NCBI GenBank assembly: GCA_016183935.1
Contig: JACPDR010000042.1
Location: forward strand, 1-45,564
Length of the DNA: 45,564 nucleotides
Reading direction: 5' to 3'
Source of the DNA: Caulobacterales bacterium
GTDB taxonomy: Bacteria > Pseudomonadota > Alphaproteobacteria > Caulobacterales > Caulobacteraceae
In this document: positions 16,820 to 26,197 of the stretch, piece by piece
Position numbering within the stretch: position 1 is the stretch's first letter
How the letters are laid out: each line of letters opens with the position of its first letter
Position numbers and translations under genes: made by a program
Notes under the pieces: model-generated
What the model was told of the DNA's origin: nothing
Database searches by the model: none
Seen by the model: only the letters and a program-made list of their open reading frames with translations

Positions 16820-18193
16820 CTAGTCCGTCCGCACGCGAACCTTCTGTCGCTCGAGCAGCGGCCGGGCCGCCCCCTCCAGCAGCGCCGCGAACAGCGCAAA
16901 CAGCACCGCGATGGTTTCGGTCCGCATCGGATAGTCCACGATCGAGTGCAGCATGATGATCAGCATCGCCACACTGGCGGCCCTCTGGAGGTCGGCCTCC
17001 GTCGAGGGGGGGCGTTGCCAACACGTCCAGCTGCGCCGCGCCCACCAGACGAGGAAGACGGCGAGCAAGCCGATGCCGAGCCACCCGGTCTCCAGCCAGA
17101 GCTCCAGATATTCGTTGTGCGCCTGGTTGAAGAACGTCGAGTCCAGCCGCTCCACCGGCTCTACCGAACGGTACACCGGATCGAAGGAGCCCAGGCCCGA
17201 GCCGACGGGCAGGTAGTTGCTCGCGGCCTCGACCACGATCGGCCAGTTTTCGAACCGGCCTTCCGGCGGCGAGTTGGGATCGAAGCGCGCCAGGATCGGC
17301 GCCAGGGCGAAGAAGCCCACTGCGGCTACGGCGGCGGCGGCGACGCCCACGCCTGCCAGTAAGGCCGGCTTCGGACGACTGCGCCCGGAGGCGACCCAGG
17401 CGGCGAGCACGCTTAGCGCCAGGGCCGGGACCGCGAGAACAATGCCTGCGCGGGATCGTATGACGCCGATGGCGACGATGGCGAGGCCGATGAACAGCAT
17501 GCCGACCCACTGGGTCAGGCCGCCCCGCTCCGCCCTGCGCCGGAGTGCGGTCGCGGCGAGCACCGCGGCAAACGGCAGGGAGGCCAGCAGCAGGGTGGAG
17601 AGGTGGTTCCGGTTGGCGAAGAAGCCGACCATGTTGCCGGCGGCCGTGGTGGCCCACGGGTACAGCCGCTCGCCGCCGCTGGCCAACTGCATCACCCCGA
17701 GCATCACCGAGGCGACGGCGGCGGCGAGGTAGAGGTGGACGAGGCGGAGCCTCGTGTCCTTCGTCGCCGCCAGGACGCCGAGGAACATGGCCACGGGGGG
17801 CAGCAGGGCGAGGAATGACCGCCACGTCAGGTCGGGGGTCAGCGACAAGGGAACCCAGCCCGTGGGCTGACCGATGAGGTCGAGCGCCAGCACGAGCTGC
17901 TCGCGGCCGGGGAGGGCGGTCCAGATCGCCGGGGGCAGGGGCGCCAGCTGAATGAGAGGCAGGACGAAGATCGCTGCGAGCAGCCCGAGTCCGAACTTGT
18001 GGGTGGACCAGGACTGTCGGTTCAGCAGGCGTGAGGCGGCGAGCACCAGGACCGGCAAGGACGCCAGCTCCACGAGCGCGAGCCGAAGAGCGTGGTTCCG
18101 GCTGGCGCCGCCCAGCACAATTGAAAAGACCAGCAGAATGGCCGTCGCGATAGCGACGGCATTCCACTGGTCTACTCGATACCTAGGTATCAC
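16820..18193 (-). CDS. Wzy/WaaL-type O-antigen polymerase or ligase family membrane protein
   Basis: 457 aa, about 11-12 hydrophobic segments. The family signature of O-antigen ligase/polymerase proteins is present: GVIRSRAGIVLAVPAL, a long loop with GRFENWPIVVEAASNYLPVGSG, and FFNQAHNEYLELWLETGW, where His-Asn-Glu-Tyr is the typical periplasmic-loop motif. In this operon with wza, wzc and the coupled TPR-like gene, a Wzy role (polymerising lipid-linked repeat units at the periplasmic face) is most likely. Polymerases and ligases cannot be told apart by motif alone. The start is GTG at 18193 with no clear Shine-Dalgarno; a downstream start is possible. Confidence 0.85.
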   Translation of the reverse strand: MIPRYRVDQWNAVAIATAILLVFSIVLGGASRNHALRLALVELASLPVLVLAASRLLNRQSWSTHKFGLGLLAAIFVLPLIQLAPLPPAIWTALPGREQLVLALDLIGQPTGWVPLSLTPDLTWRSFLALLPPVAMFLGVLAATKDTRLRLVHLYLAAAVASVMLGVMQLASGGERLYPWATTAAGNMVGFFANRNHLSTLLLASLPFAAVLAATALRRRAERGGLTQWVGMLFIGLAIVAIGVIRSRAGIVLAVPALALSVLAAWVASGRSRPKPALLAGVGVAAAAVAAVGFFALAPILARFDPNSPPEGRFENWPIVVEAASNYLPVGSGLGSFDPVYRSVEPVERLDSTFFNQAHNEYLELWLETGWLGIGLLAVFLVWWARRSWTCWQRPPSTEADLQRAASVAMLIIMLHSIVDYPMRTETIAVLFALFAALLEGAARPLLERQKVRVRTD

Positions 18194-18241
18194 GCGCGAC
18201 GGTCAGCGATCAGAGACACGCGTTGGTCGCGGCGCAGTAAT

Positions 18242-18469
18242 TTAGTCGCTTTCCGAGTCGTCGTCCGAAACAACGACGACGGTGGCGACGAGAACGGCGG
18301 CGCCGATCAGGAGAACCGGCAGCGGAATTCCGGCGAACTCTTCGGACGCACCGGCTTGGGCGCCGACGCGATCACCAACCTGGTTCACGGCGCTGGTGGA
18401 GCCGGCGGCGGCAGCTTGGCCGGCGACGAGCAGCAAGCCGCAAACGGCGGCGGCAACGGTCTTACGCAT
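18242..18469 (-). CDS. Small exported/membrane peptide, 75 aa, in the wza-wzc-wzy operon
   Basis: ATG 18469 lies seven bases after AAGGGG. The protein has a signal peptide (MRKTVAAAVCGLLLVAGQAAAAG), a short polar stretch, one membrane helix (GIPLPVLLIGAAVLVATVVVV) and an acidic tail SDDDSESD. It is placed 127 bp after the TPR-like gene and 48 bp before the Wzy gene, on the same strand. No family is recognised. A small single-span partner of the Wzc/Wzy machinery is a reasonable guess, made from position only. The 127 bp upstream may hold its own promoter. Confidence 0.75.
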   Translation of the reverse strand: MRKTVAAAVCGLLLVAGQAAAAGSTSAVNQVGDRVGAQAGASEEFAGIPLPVLLIGAAVLVATVVVVSDDDSESD

Positions 18470-18596
18470 GCAAAATCCCCTTCGAATTTGGTGCAGGTCG
18501 ACCCTGCAAGCTTCATCAATGCCGACGTTAAGGGTGCGCCGGTTGAGATGCAAGAGAAATCAACAACTCAGCATGGCGCCGCGCGCCCGGAAATCG

Positions 18597-19862
18597 TCAC
18601 CGCGGCGTCACAGCGGGGTCGGTCCCCGTGATCTCAAAGCGGTCGAACCACGCGACGACCGTGGATCGGCGATCGCCTGGCCGTGGCTCAAGACGCAGCC
18701 ACTGGGCCGCGCAGCGTTCGGCCGGCACCACGAATTCCAAGGAGAAGGAGGCCCACTTGGTCGGATCCTGGCTGGTGGATGGAACGTACCGTCCCAGTTC
18801 GGCGCCGGTCTGGGAGCAGGAAACAGTCCAGATCATCCGGGGCTCGTCGGGCGCCGTCTCCATCCGCGCCGCGCCCGTCAGGGTGTAGGCGCCGGGCCGC
18901 AGCAGCAGGAACTGGCGAGCCAGGCCAGTGGAGGCGAACCCATCATACTGGACTCGCAGCGCGCTCTCCCTGGGGTTGAAATCGTCGGCCGTGATTCCGG
19001 CCTGTACGCCCGGTCCGACGCCGATGATCCAGGCGAACGGCGGCGTTTCCGTGGTTTCAGCGAACGCGCCGTTGACCAGCAGCGGAACCAACGGAGGACG
19101 CCCGAGGCGCTCACGGATCAGCGCCAGGCCGTCCAGACGGCCCTCGCGAACCCAGGTGTTATAGAGCAGCTGCAGTTCCGCGCTGTCGAACGGGGCCGGC
19201 GTCTGCTCAAGGTTGATCGCCAGGGCGGCGATGAGCGGGGCGTTCTCCGGCGCCTTGTACAGGCTTCGGATGTAATTCAATCGCCACGGCGGGTTCTTGC
19301 TCAGCAGGCCCACCAGCGGGCCGACCGCGCGGGGATCGGCCAGCGCCGCGGCGGTGAAGAGCCGAAACACCTGCGGTTGATGCTCCACCTGACGACGGGC
19401 CAGGGTGTCCGCATGGGCGAGGGCGGAGACGTAATTGCCCTGTCTAAGGCGCTGCTGGACCAGCCAGGCGTGCGCCGGGTCGTCGCGCAGGCTCCAGTTT
19501 CCGGCGAGGGTGAGAATGCCGTCGGCCGCGTCGAGCCGGCCATCCTCAGCCTCGATCAGGCCGAACACCCGCATCGCACGGACATTGAAGGGCGCTTTCG
19601 ACAGGGCCAGCCCCGCCAGACGCCGACCATTCTCGGGCCGGCCGGCCAGCACCTCCGCCTCCGCGGCGCGTCCCAGCACGCCGGGAGAGCCGGGGGCGAC
19701 CCGGATCGCCATCGCGGGCGGGGCCCGCTGGGCGATGGGGCTGAGGATGATCTGCCATGCAAGCCAGATCGCCGCCACGATCAGAATAAGCGGCAGGTAC
19801 TTGACCACGCCGGACCCGCCTCCGGGAGAGGCGGCGGTTCCGGCTGCCGGGCCCGCATTCAC
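18597..19862 (-). CDS. TPR-like membrane-anchored protein with C-terminal beta domain, unknown function
   Basis: 421 aa starting at GTG 19862, whose GTGA overlaps the wzc stop codon; this indicates translational coupling. A Gly/Ala-rich cytoplasmic tip is followed by one helix (YLPLILIVAAIWLAWQIIL). Then come degenerate helical repeats (about residues 60-240: EAEVLAGRPENGRRLAGLAL, FGLIEAEDGRLDAADGILTL) of TPR type. A C-terminal stretch of about 150 residues reads like a beta-sandwich (FAWIIGVGPGVQAGITADDF onwards, with two Cys). The arrangement suggests a periplasmic scaffold working with Wzc/Wza. No named family is recognised; function is inferred from coupling. Confidence 0.8.
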   Translation of the reverse strand: MNAGPAAGTAASPGGGSGVVKYLPLILIVAAIWLAWQIILSPIAQRAPPAMAIRVAPGSPGVLGRAAEAEVLAGRPENGRRLAGLALSKAPFNVRAMRVFGLIEAEDGRLDAADGILTLAGNWSLRDDPAHAWLVQQRLRQGNYVSALAHADTLARRQVEHQPQVFRLFTAAALADPRAVGPLVGLLSKNPPWRLNYIRSLYKAPENAPLIAALAINLEQTPAPFDSAELQLLYNTWVREGRLDGLALIRERLGRPPLVPLLVNGAFAETTETPPFAWIIGVGPGVQAGITADDFNPRESALRVQYDGFASTGLARQFLLLRPGAYTLTGAARMETAPDEPRMIWTVSCSQTGAELGRYVPSTSQDPTKWASFSLEFVVPAERCAAQWLRLEPRPGDRRSTVVAWFDRFEITGTDPAVTPR

Positions 19863-22093
19863 CGACGGGCGACCTTCTTCTTCTCGGACTCGCCGCCGTA
19901 ATTATAGTCGTAGGCGTAGTTGTAGCCGCCGTACTGCGTCTTCTTGGTGTTGAACTTGGTCAGCACGCCGCCGCTCAGTCGGCTGTTGCGGACGGACAGA
20001 CGCTTGAGCGCGCCCTTGGCCTGGGCCCGACGGGTGCCGTGCGCTTCGAGGACGAAGATGGTCCCGCTGACGGCCGAGGCCAGCAGGGGGGCGTCGGCGA
20101 AGCCGAGTACGGGCGGCCCGTCGATCACCACATGATCGTATTCGGCGCGAGCCTGTTCGAGAACGCGGCGGAACCGGTCTCCCCCCCACAGCTCGGCGGG
20201 GTTGGGCGGCAGCGGACCGCAGGCGATGAAGTCGAGGTTCTGATGCTTGGTCGGCACGCTGACCGCCCGGAGGTCGTCCGAGCCCGACAGCAGGTTGCTC
20301 ATGCCCTTGTCATTGTCCACGCCGACCACGCGGTGCATGGACGGGTTGCGGAGATCCCCGTCGATCAGCAGCACCTTTTTGTCGAGCCGGGCGAGGTTCA
20401 GCGCCAGGGCGTAGGCGGTCGTGGACTTTCCTTCGGCAGGCCGCGAGCTGGTGACGAGAAGCGACGCCGGGGCGCCGTCCGGGGTCGAGAACTGCAGCGC
20501 CGTCCTGAGGGAGTAGTACGCCTCCGAGAAACTGGACCGGATGTCCGCCAACGCCTCGGCCGGAGTCTGGCCCTTGTCGAGCAACGGCACCACGCCGAGA
20601 ACCGGGATGTTCAGCTTGGCCTCGACGTCCTCGGGCGTGCCGAGGCTTTCGTCGAGCGCTTCGATGAGGAAGGCGGCGCCGACGCCGAGACCCAGGCCCA
20701 GGAGCATGGCGATGGCGAGGTTCAGCAGCAATTGCGGCTTGGAGGGGGAGTCGGGAATTTCCGCCGCGTCGACAATGGAGATGTTGTTCGACGCCAGCGT
20801 GCCCGTGACGCCGACTTCCTTGTACCGCTGGAGCAGCCCTTCATAGAGGGACCGGCTGGTGTCCAGTTCCCGCTGCAGGATGTTGTACTGGATGCTCCGC
20901 GAGCGGAGGTCGAGCACGTCGCCCTTGAGAGCGTTGACGCGGTTCTGGAGCGCGCGTTCCTGGTTGGCGGCGACGACATACTGTCCCCGGATCGAGTTCA
21001 GGATGGAGCGCGCGACGGTGTTGATCTGGCTGTCCAGTTCGTCGATCTGCGCCTTGAGCTGCTGCTGGGCGGGCCAGTCCGGCTGATAGACGCTGGCGTT
21101 CTGCTGATACTGGGCGTCCAGTCGCGCGCGCTCTTCCGTGAGGCGCTGGATCGTCTGGTTCTGAAGCACGTCGGTCAGGCTCAGGACCGGCGACCCGCTG
21201 GCCTGGCGCCACCGCTCCTCGGCCGCGACCCGCGCCGCCGTGGCCTGGGCCAGGGCGTTATTGAGGGCGTTGAGGTTGGTTCCGACCAGGGACTGGCTCG
21301 CGCCGCCCTCCTCGTCGCCCTCGGAGACGTTGATGATCTGCTGGGCGGCGGCGTAGGCGACCAGCTGGCGCTCGGTATCCTCGAGCCGGGCCTTGGTCTG
21401 GGCGATGCGGTCCTCGAGGAACTCGCGCGCATAGGCCGAGGACTCGAAGCGGCGATCCAGGTTCGACTGGATGAAGTTCTCGGCGATGGCGTTGGCGATC
21501 TGCGCCGACAGTTGGGGATTGGGGCTGTCGAAACTCACGTTCACCAGCCGCGAGCCCCGGACGGGGAGGACCACGAGATTGTCCTGGATCAGGGTCACCG
21601 CGGCGTCCCGGCGGGCGTTCACCCGGGCGGCGGCGGTGCCGCCATCCGCGGAGGGCGCCTGCCCGCCCATCTGTTCGATGAACCTGTCCGAGGTGGCCAG
21701 GCCCAGGCTTTCGACGACGCGTTCCGCCAGCGAGCGGCTCTTGAGCAGGCCATACTGGGTCTGGAAGAATTCCTCGGCGCTATAGGCGGACTCGCTCGGC
21801 GAAACCTCCTCGACGTCGACGACATTGGCGGTCGAACGCTCGATCTGGATGGTGGCCGTGGCGGTGTAGATCGGGGTTGTCAGCAGCGTCACCGCGACGC
21901 CGATCACGAGGGCGGCCAGGAAGGCCCCGCCGATCAGGAAGCGATGTTTGACGAGAAGGCGCCAGTATTCGGCTACGTCAAACGCCTCCCCGCCTGAAGA
22001 CATGGTGTCAGGACGATCAGAGACTGCGCCCGCGATGCCGTCATAGTCAGTCCCGATCCGGGAAGTCCTGTCCACGTAACCCTCACCAAACAT
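19859..22093 (-). CDS. wzc: Wzc-type chain-length determinant with BY-kinase domain
   Basis: 744 aa from ATG 22093; a TTG at 22105 is also in frame. The N-terminal Wzz domain has a first membrane helix (FLIGGAFLAALVIGVAVTLL), a long coiled-coil region (about residues 180-420), and a second helix (LLLNLAIAMLLGLGLGVGAAF). The cytoplasmic tyrosine-kinase domain has Walker A SRPAEGKSTTAYAL, Walker A' KVLLIDGDLRNP and Walker B YDHVVIDGPPVLG. The C-terminus ends in a Tyr cluster (YGGYNYAYDYNYGG) for autophosphorylation. Wzc controls polymer length and, with Wza, forms the trans-envelope export complex. Gene order wza, wzc, coupled TPR-like gene agrees. All motifs are intact. Confidence 0.95.
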   Translation of the reverse strand: MFGEGYVDRTSRIGTDYDGIAGAVSDRPDTMSSGGEAFDVAEYWRLLVKHRFLIGGAFLAALVIGVAVTLLTTPIYTATATIQIERSTANVVDVEEVSPSESAYSAEEFFQTQYGLLKSRSLAERVVESLGLATSDRFIEQMGGQAPSADGGTAAARVNARRDAAVTLIQDNLVVLPVRGSRLVNVSFDSPNPQLSAQIANAIAENFIQSNLDRRFESSAYAREFLEDRIAQTKARLEDTERQLVAYAAAQQIINVSEGDEEGGASQSLVGTNLNALNNALAQATAARVAAEERWRQASGSPVLSLTDVLQNQTIQRLTEERARLDAQYQQNASVYQPDWPAQQQLKAQIDELDSQINTVARSILNSIRGQYVVAANQERALQNRVNALKGDVLDLRSRSIQYNILQRELDTSRSLYEGLLQRYKEVGVTGTLASNNISIVDAAEIPDSPSKPQLLLNLAIAMLLGLGLGVGAAFLIEALDESLGTPEDVEAKLNIPVLGVVPLLDKGQTPAEALADIRSSFSEAYYSLRTALQFSTPDGAPASLLVTSSRPAEGKSTTAYALALNLARLDKKVLLIDGDLRNPSMHRVVGVDNDKGMSNLLSGSDDLRAVSVPTKHQNLDFIACGPLPPNPAELWGGDRFRRVLEQARAEYDHVVIDGPPVLGFADAPLLASAVSGTIFVLEAHGTRRAQAKGALKRLSVRNSRLSGGVLTKFNTKKTQYGGYNYAYDYNYGGESEKKKVARR

Positions 22094-22312
22094 TTTCAGA
22101 GACAACCTATTTCAAACGGCCGCGACGGGTCGCCAATATTGCACAGGCTGATTAACCCATAGCCGTGCGTCGCGCGAGAGAATGCCAGCAAACTTTCGTC
22201 CAACCACGCCATTTCGGCCAACAACATACTCGTCGACAGAACTGATCTCGCCACGGCCGCCGCCGGAACCTGGGCCCGGGTCGGCCGCAGAAGGCGGGCG
22301 CGGAGGCGAACG

Positions 22313-23005
22313 CTAGATATAGGCGAACACCGCCAGACCAGGCAGGAGGGCGACCACCTCGCGCATGGCGGCGTTGAGCCGCGATGTGTCGACGATGACC
22401 ACGTCTTCGCCGAGGATCGCCGGGTCTTCGGCCTGGCCGTTGCGAATGGCGGCGAGATCGAAGACCGCCACCATGCGGCGATCGCCCACGGTGCGGAAGA
22501 CGGCGACGCTGCGAAGGTCGGCTTCCTTCACCGGACCGGACGCCATGGCGACAGCCTGCAGCAATGTGGTGCGGCCGCTCAGTTCGTACACGCCCGGCCG
22601 GGTGACAGCTCCGTCGACGGTGACCTTCTGGCTGACCGCCTCGACCACCGTGATGCTGACCTGAGGGTCGCGAAGATACCGCTGGGCGAGCAGTCGCTCG
22701 ACCTCGGACGTGATCTCGACCGGAGTCAGGCCAGCGGCGCGCACCGAACCGATCAGGGGCAACTGGAGGTTTCCGGCGGTGTCGACCACGATTGAATCGA
22801 ATGACAGGTCCGGCACCTGGAAGACCGACACCTTAAGCGTGTCCCCCTCGCCGATGCGATAGGAGAGGTTCTCCGTCTCGGCGGCGCTCGCCCCGAGAGC
22901 GATTGGATCAACGGTCAGGGCCGCATCAGCCGTGGTCGGGCGCTTCGGACCGCTGGCGCAGGCGGCCAGGGTCAGGGCCAGAATGGCGAGAAGGAAGAGG
23001 CGCAT
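22313..23005 (-). CDS. wza: Wza-type outer-membrane polysaccharide export lipoprotein
   Basis: 230 aa from ATG 23005, where the signal peptide MRLFLLAILALTLAAC begins with a clean lipobox; upstream in-frame codons add 20 non-signal residues. It has the Poly_export domain (YRIGEGDTLKVSVFQVPDLS ... GNLQLPLIGSVRAAGLTPVE) and a SLBB domain (VTVDGAVTRPGVYELSGRTTLLQAVAMASG). At 230 residues it is shorter than E. coli Wza (about 380), as in many alphaproteobacterial homologues with one SLBB. It is first in the leftward export operon and divergent from the dehydratase gene. A 219-bp gap separates it from wzc, so wzc may also have its own promoter. Confidence 0.92.
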   Translation of the reverse strand: MRLFLLAILALTLAACASGPKRPTTADAALTVDPIALGASAAETENLSYRIGEGDTLKVSVFQVPDLSFDSIVVDTAGNLQLPLIGSVRAAGLTPVEITSEVERLLAQRYLRDPQVSITVVEAVSQKVTVDGAVTRPGVYELSGRTTLLQAVAMASGPVKEADLRSVAVFRTVGDRRMVAVFDLAAIRNGQAEDPAILGEDVVIVDTSRLNAAMREVVALLPGLAVFAYI

Positions 23006-23297
23006 GGTCGTCGTCAAGCCTTGAACTGGACGCCCGGGAGGGCGATTGAAAGCAGCCTTCCCCATAGCGCGCAGGAACCTGGAGAACGCGCAGCCGATGA
23101 GGAGAGCCGATGTCTAGCACCGGTTGGGGCTGCGGCACCAGAATTCATTGGCGCTGGTTCGACGGAACCTTTGGGCGGCGAGGGAGTCTGTCACGCTACT
23201 TCCGGAGGAGGAGAAATATTCTGCTTCACGGTTCCGTTGTGATATTGGGCGCGCCTGCGACAGCCGACCTGGCGGGCCGGCGATAAGGTGAGACGAC

Positions 23298-25235
23298 GTG
23301 GCTATTCCGAACAGCATCCTGATCCGTGGCGTCAAGTTGGGGGCTCGAGCCGCTGTCCGGGCGCTGGCTGTGGTTGTGGCCTTTGCCCTCTCGGCCGGCA
23401 TCACGCCGGACATCGGATCGATCCTCATCGTGACCAGGGGGGCCTGGCCCTACGCGCTCGCCTTCGTTGTGCTCGGTTTCGTTCTGGACCGCGTGTTCAA
23501 GGCCGACCGCGCGCTGTGGCGATACATATCGATCGCCGACGTCGGGGTCATCGTCCGCACCTCGATCCTGTCGGTGATGTTGTTTCTGGTCTTCGCCTTC
23601 CTGTTCGAGCGGGCCCTCGTCCTGCCGCGCTCGGCCCTGGTGATCGTGCTGGCCCTGGACGTGACCATGGCCCTCGGGCTGGCGGTGCTGCGCCGTGTCC
23701 TGCACGACAAGGAGGCGCGCCGCGCCTTCCTTCCCTTCGTCGGCTTCAGGGACGAACGGACTCCCCTGGTCCTCGTCGGCCGCATGGACCGGGCCGAGAC
23801 CTTCCTGCGCGAGCTCGCCTGCGGTGAGCAGGAGTTCAGGCCCGTCGGCATCGTCTGCGAGGGGGCCGGCGCGGTCGCCCGCGAACTGCGGGGCGTCAAG
23901 GTGCTTCCCGACCTGTCGGCGGCGACGGACCTCCTGCTGAGCGAGGTCGACCGGGGTCGACCCGCCGCGGTGGTCTTCCTGGACGACCTGCTGTCTCCGA
24001 CCGACCTAGGGGTTGAACGGCTCGGCCAGCTCCGCGCCAAGGACGTCAAACTCCTGCGGGTGCCCAGCCTGGCCGAGATCGGCGGCGTCGACGACACCGT
24101 CATGCGCGAGTTCAAGCTCGAGGAACTGCTCGCCCGCCCCCCCGTCAGCCTCGACAAGACGGCGGTGAAGGCCCTCGTCGCGGGCAAGCGTGTCCTGGTC
24201 ACCGGCGCCGGCGGCTCGATCGGCTCGGAAATATGCCGCCAGGTGGCCGGCCTGGGCTGCGGACATCTGGTGTTGCTGGACAATTCGGAATTCAGCCTGT
24301 TCCGGATCGATCAGGAGATCGGCGACCGCTGGCCCACGCTCTCTCGGGCCGAATATCTGCACGACGTCCGTAACAAGGCCCGCCTGACCGATGTCTTCAG
24401 GGAAGAGCGGCCCGATGTCGTCTTCCACGCGGCGGCCCTGAAGCACGTCCCGCTGATGGAGCGGCATCCCTGCGAAAGCGTGCTGACGAACGTCCTCGGC
24501 ACATGGAACGTCGCCGAGGCCGCGAACGCCGCCGGCGTGAAGCACATGGTCTTCATCTCCACCGACAAGGCTGTCGATCCCCCGAACGTCATGGGCGCCA
24601 CCAAGCGTCTGGCCGAGGCGGTGGTTCGGGCCCAGCAGACGGGCAAGGGCGAGACGCGCTTCAGTGTCGTGCGGTTCGGCAATGTCCTGGGCTCGGCGGG
24701 TTCGGTCGTGCCGACTTTCCGCGCTCAGATCGAGCGCGGCGGTCCGGTGACCCTGACCCATCCGGACATCGAACGCTTCTTCATGACCATACCGGAGGCG
24801 GTGCAGCTGGTGCTGCACGCCACGGCCCATTCCGCGCAGCAGCCGGACGGACCGCTCGGCGTGTTCGTGCTCGACATGGGCAAGCCGGTGAAGATCATCG
24901 ACCTGGCGCGGCAGCTGATCGGCCTCTACGGCAAGGTCCCGGGGCGGGACATCGAGATCGAGGTCACCGGCCTGCGTCCCGGCGAGAAGCTGTTCGAGGA
25001 GCTGGTCGACTCCAGCGAGGTCGCCGAGATGTGCGGACAGAGCCTGATGTGCGTCACCGACCGCCTCAAGGGCGCCCGGATGACCGAGGCCATGGTGCAC
25101 AAGCTGGAACAGGTCGCCTGCACCGGCGACAACGCCGCGGCCCGGGAGCTGGTCTTCGCAACGCTGGCCGAGGTTCGGGCCCTGACCCCGGACGGCGAGC
25201 GCTCGGGTTCGGTCCTGCCGATGAAGCGGGCCTAG
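23298..25235 (+). CDS. legB: Membrane UDP-GlcNAc 4,6-dehydratase (PglF/LegB/WreV type)
   Basis: 645 aa from GTG 23298, after AAGGTGAG. The N-terminal part (about residues 15-130) has four membrane helices, followed by a CoA-binding-like Rossmann domain. The C-terminal SDR domain has GAGGSIGSEICRQVAG for NAD binding and ISTDKAVDPPNVMGATKR, the large-dehydratase active site in which the usual Tyr of YxxxK is Met. These enzymes convert UDP-GlcNAc to UDP-4-keto-6-deoxy-GlcNAc with retention at C5, the precursor of diNAc-bacillosamine, legionaminic acid and QuiNAc. LegC, LegH and a WreQ-like reductase nearby all use this product. The exact flow among branches is inference. Confidence 0.9.
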   Translation: MAIPNSILIRGVKLGARAAVRALAVVVAFALSAGITPDIGSILIVTRGAWPYALAFVVLGFVLDRVFKADRALWRYISIADVGVIVRTSILSVMLFLVFAFLFERALVLPRSALVIVLALDVTMALGLAVLRRVLHDKEARRAFLPFVGFRDERTPLVLVGRMDRAETFLRELACGEQEFRPVGIVCEGAGAVARELRGVKVLPDLSAATDLLLSEVDRGRPAAVVFLDDLLSPTDLGVERLGQLRAKDVKLLRVPSLAEIGGVDDTVMREFKLEELLARPPVSLDKTAVKALVAGKRVLVTGAGGSIGSEICRQVAGLGCGHLVLLDNSEFSLFRIDQEIGDRWPTLSRAEYLHDVRNKARLTDVFREERPDVVFHAAALKHVPLMERHPCESVLTNVLGTWNVAEAANAAGVKHMVFISTDKAVDPPNVMGATKRLAEAVVRAQQTGKGETRFSVVRFGNVLGSAGSVVPTFRAQIERGGPVTLTHPDIERFFMTIPEAVQLVLHATAHSAQQPDGPLGVFVLDMGKPVKIIDLARQLIGLYGKVPGRDIEIEVTGLRPGEKLFEELVDSSEVAEMCGQSLMCVTDRLKGARMTEAMVHKLEQVACTGDNAAARELVFATLAEVRALTPDGERSGSVLPMKRA

Positions 25236-25305
25236 GGTACCGGGCGGATCCTGCGGAAAGTGCGCTGATCCCGGGACACCGCGCCCACCGGGCGGGGTTC
25301 AGCGC

Positions 25306-25932
25306 TCAGTGCGAGACATCCTTCGCCCGCAGGACCTTGCCGGCGGTGAGCCAGATGGTTTTCAGGTCCATCATCAGGCTCTGTTTGTGGAGGTACTCCA
25401 CGTCGAGCTTCACCTTGTCGGGAATCGGCAGCTCATCGCGGCCGTTCACCTGGGCCCAGCCGGTGAGCCCCGGCCGCAGGCGGTGCACCCCCTGTTCGGT
25501 GCGCAGCGCGATGAGGTCGTCCTGGTTGAACAGGGCGGGCCGGGGGCCCACGAGGCTCATGTCGCCGACCAGTATGCTCCAGAGCTGCGGTAGCTCGTCC
25601 AGGCTGCTCTTGCGCAGGAAGCCGCCGATGGGCGTCAGCCATGCACTGGAGTCGGCCAGCAGGTGGGTCGGCACAGGCGGCGTGTCCGACCGCATCGAGC
25701 GAAACTTGGGCATGCGGAACAGCTTGTTGTCCCGTCCGACCCGGTCCGACCAGTAGATCGCCGGCCCCTTCGACGTCAGTCGAACGGCGACGGCCACGAC
25801 CGCCATGGGCGCTGCGAAAACGACCAGGCCCCCGGCCGCCATGACGATGTCAAACGAGCGCTTCAGCGCATTGGGGCCCAGCAGAGGGCGCGTGGCGTCG
25901 CTCTGCTCGTCGCTGGAGTCTCGAAACGTCAC
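25306..25932 (-). CDS. Phosphoglycosyl transferase (PglC/WreU/WcaJ C-domain type), initiates repeat unit
   Basis: A short monotopic bacterial sugar transferase (208 aa from GTG 25932). It has KRSFDIVMAAGG with the re-entrant hydrophobic helix, KFRSM, the catalytic Asp-Glu dyad in DELPQLWSILVGDMSLVGP, and RPGLTGWAQVNGRD. Such enzymes move sugar-1-phosphate from a UDP-sugar to undecaprenyl phosphate. A TTG at 26010 would add 26 residues, but that stretch uses AGA codons that are rare here, so I prefer the GTG. It lies between the dehydratase and the WreQ-like reductase; this trio matches Rhizobium WreV-WreU-WreQ, which builds a QuiNAc-initiated lipid carrier. The sugar is inferred. Confidence 0.9.
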   Translation of the reverse strand: MTFRDSSDEQSDATRPLLGPNALKRSFDIVMAAGGLVVFAAPMAVVAVAVRLTSKGPAIYWSDRVGRDNKLFRMPKFRSMRSDTPPVPTHLLADSSAWLTPIGGFLRKSSLDELPQLWSILVGDMSLVGPRPALFNQDDLIALRTEQGVHRLRPGLTGWAQVNGRDELPIPDKVKLDVEYLHKQSLMMDLKTIWLTAGKVLRAKDVSH

Positions 25933-26197
25933 GGTTGCGCCTTTGCCTTCGCCTCTCGGGGCGGAGCGTTCAGGGTCGACTCTGGTTTGGCAATTCGCCT
26001 GCTCGAACAAGGGGTCAATCCGTTGACGCTCGTGCGGCTATTCTTCATGGGGGGTTGTTAGGATGTTCGGATGGACATGGGAATAGGTCCGGCCGGCTGA
26101 CGCCGCCACCTGGAACCGGGAGGGCCGACGCGCGGGCTTCGCGCCTCGTTCGCCGGAGCCGGCGACGTCACAGAGCAGAACGGCCGGGGAAGGCGTC

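Noticed and set aside
22106..22312. Interval between wza and wzc searched for a gene or RNA
   Set aside because: It is somewhat richer in A/T than its surroundings and may hold a promoter for wzc, but no convincing frame or stable hairpin was seen.
23205..23285. GGAGGAGGAG followed by an open stretch between wza and the dehydratase gene
   Set aside because: It resembles a strong ribosome-binding site, but the only codon at proper spacing is ATT and the frame is 22 codons. It is more likely part of a promoter or leader region.
25236..25305. GCGCCC-ACC-GGGCG hairpin after the dehydratase gene as a terminator
   Set aside because: The stem is only five to six pairs and no T tract follows; too weak to call.
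25933..26010. Upstream TTG extension of the phosphoglycosyl transferase
   Set aside because: The added codons include AGA twice, rare in this window, and the extension is unlike the short PGT family. The GTG at 25932 fits better.
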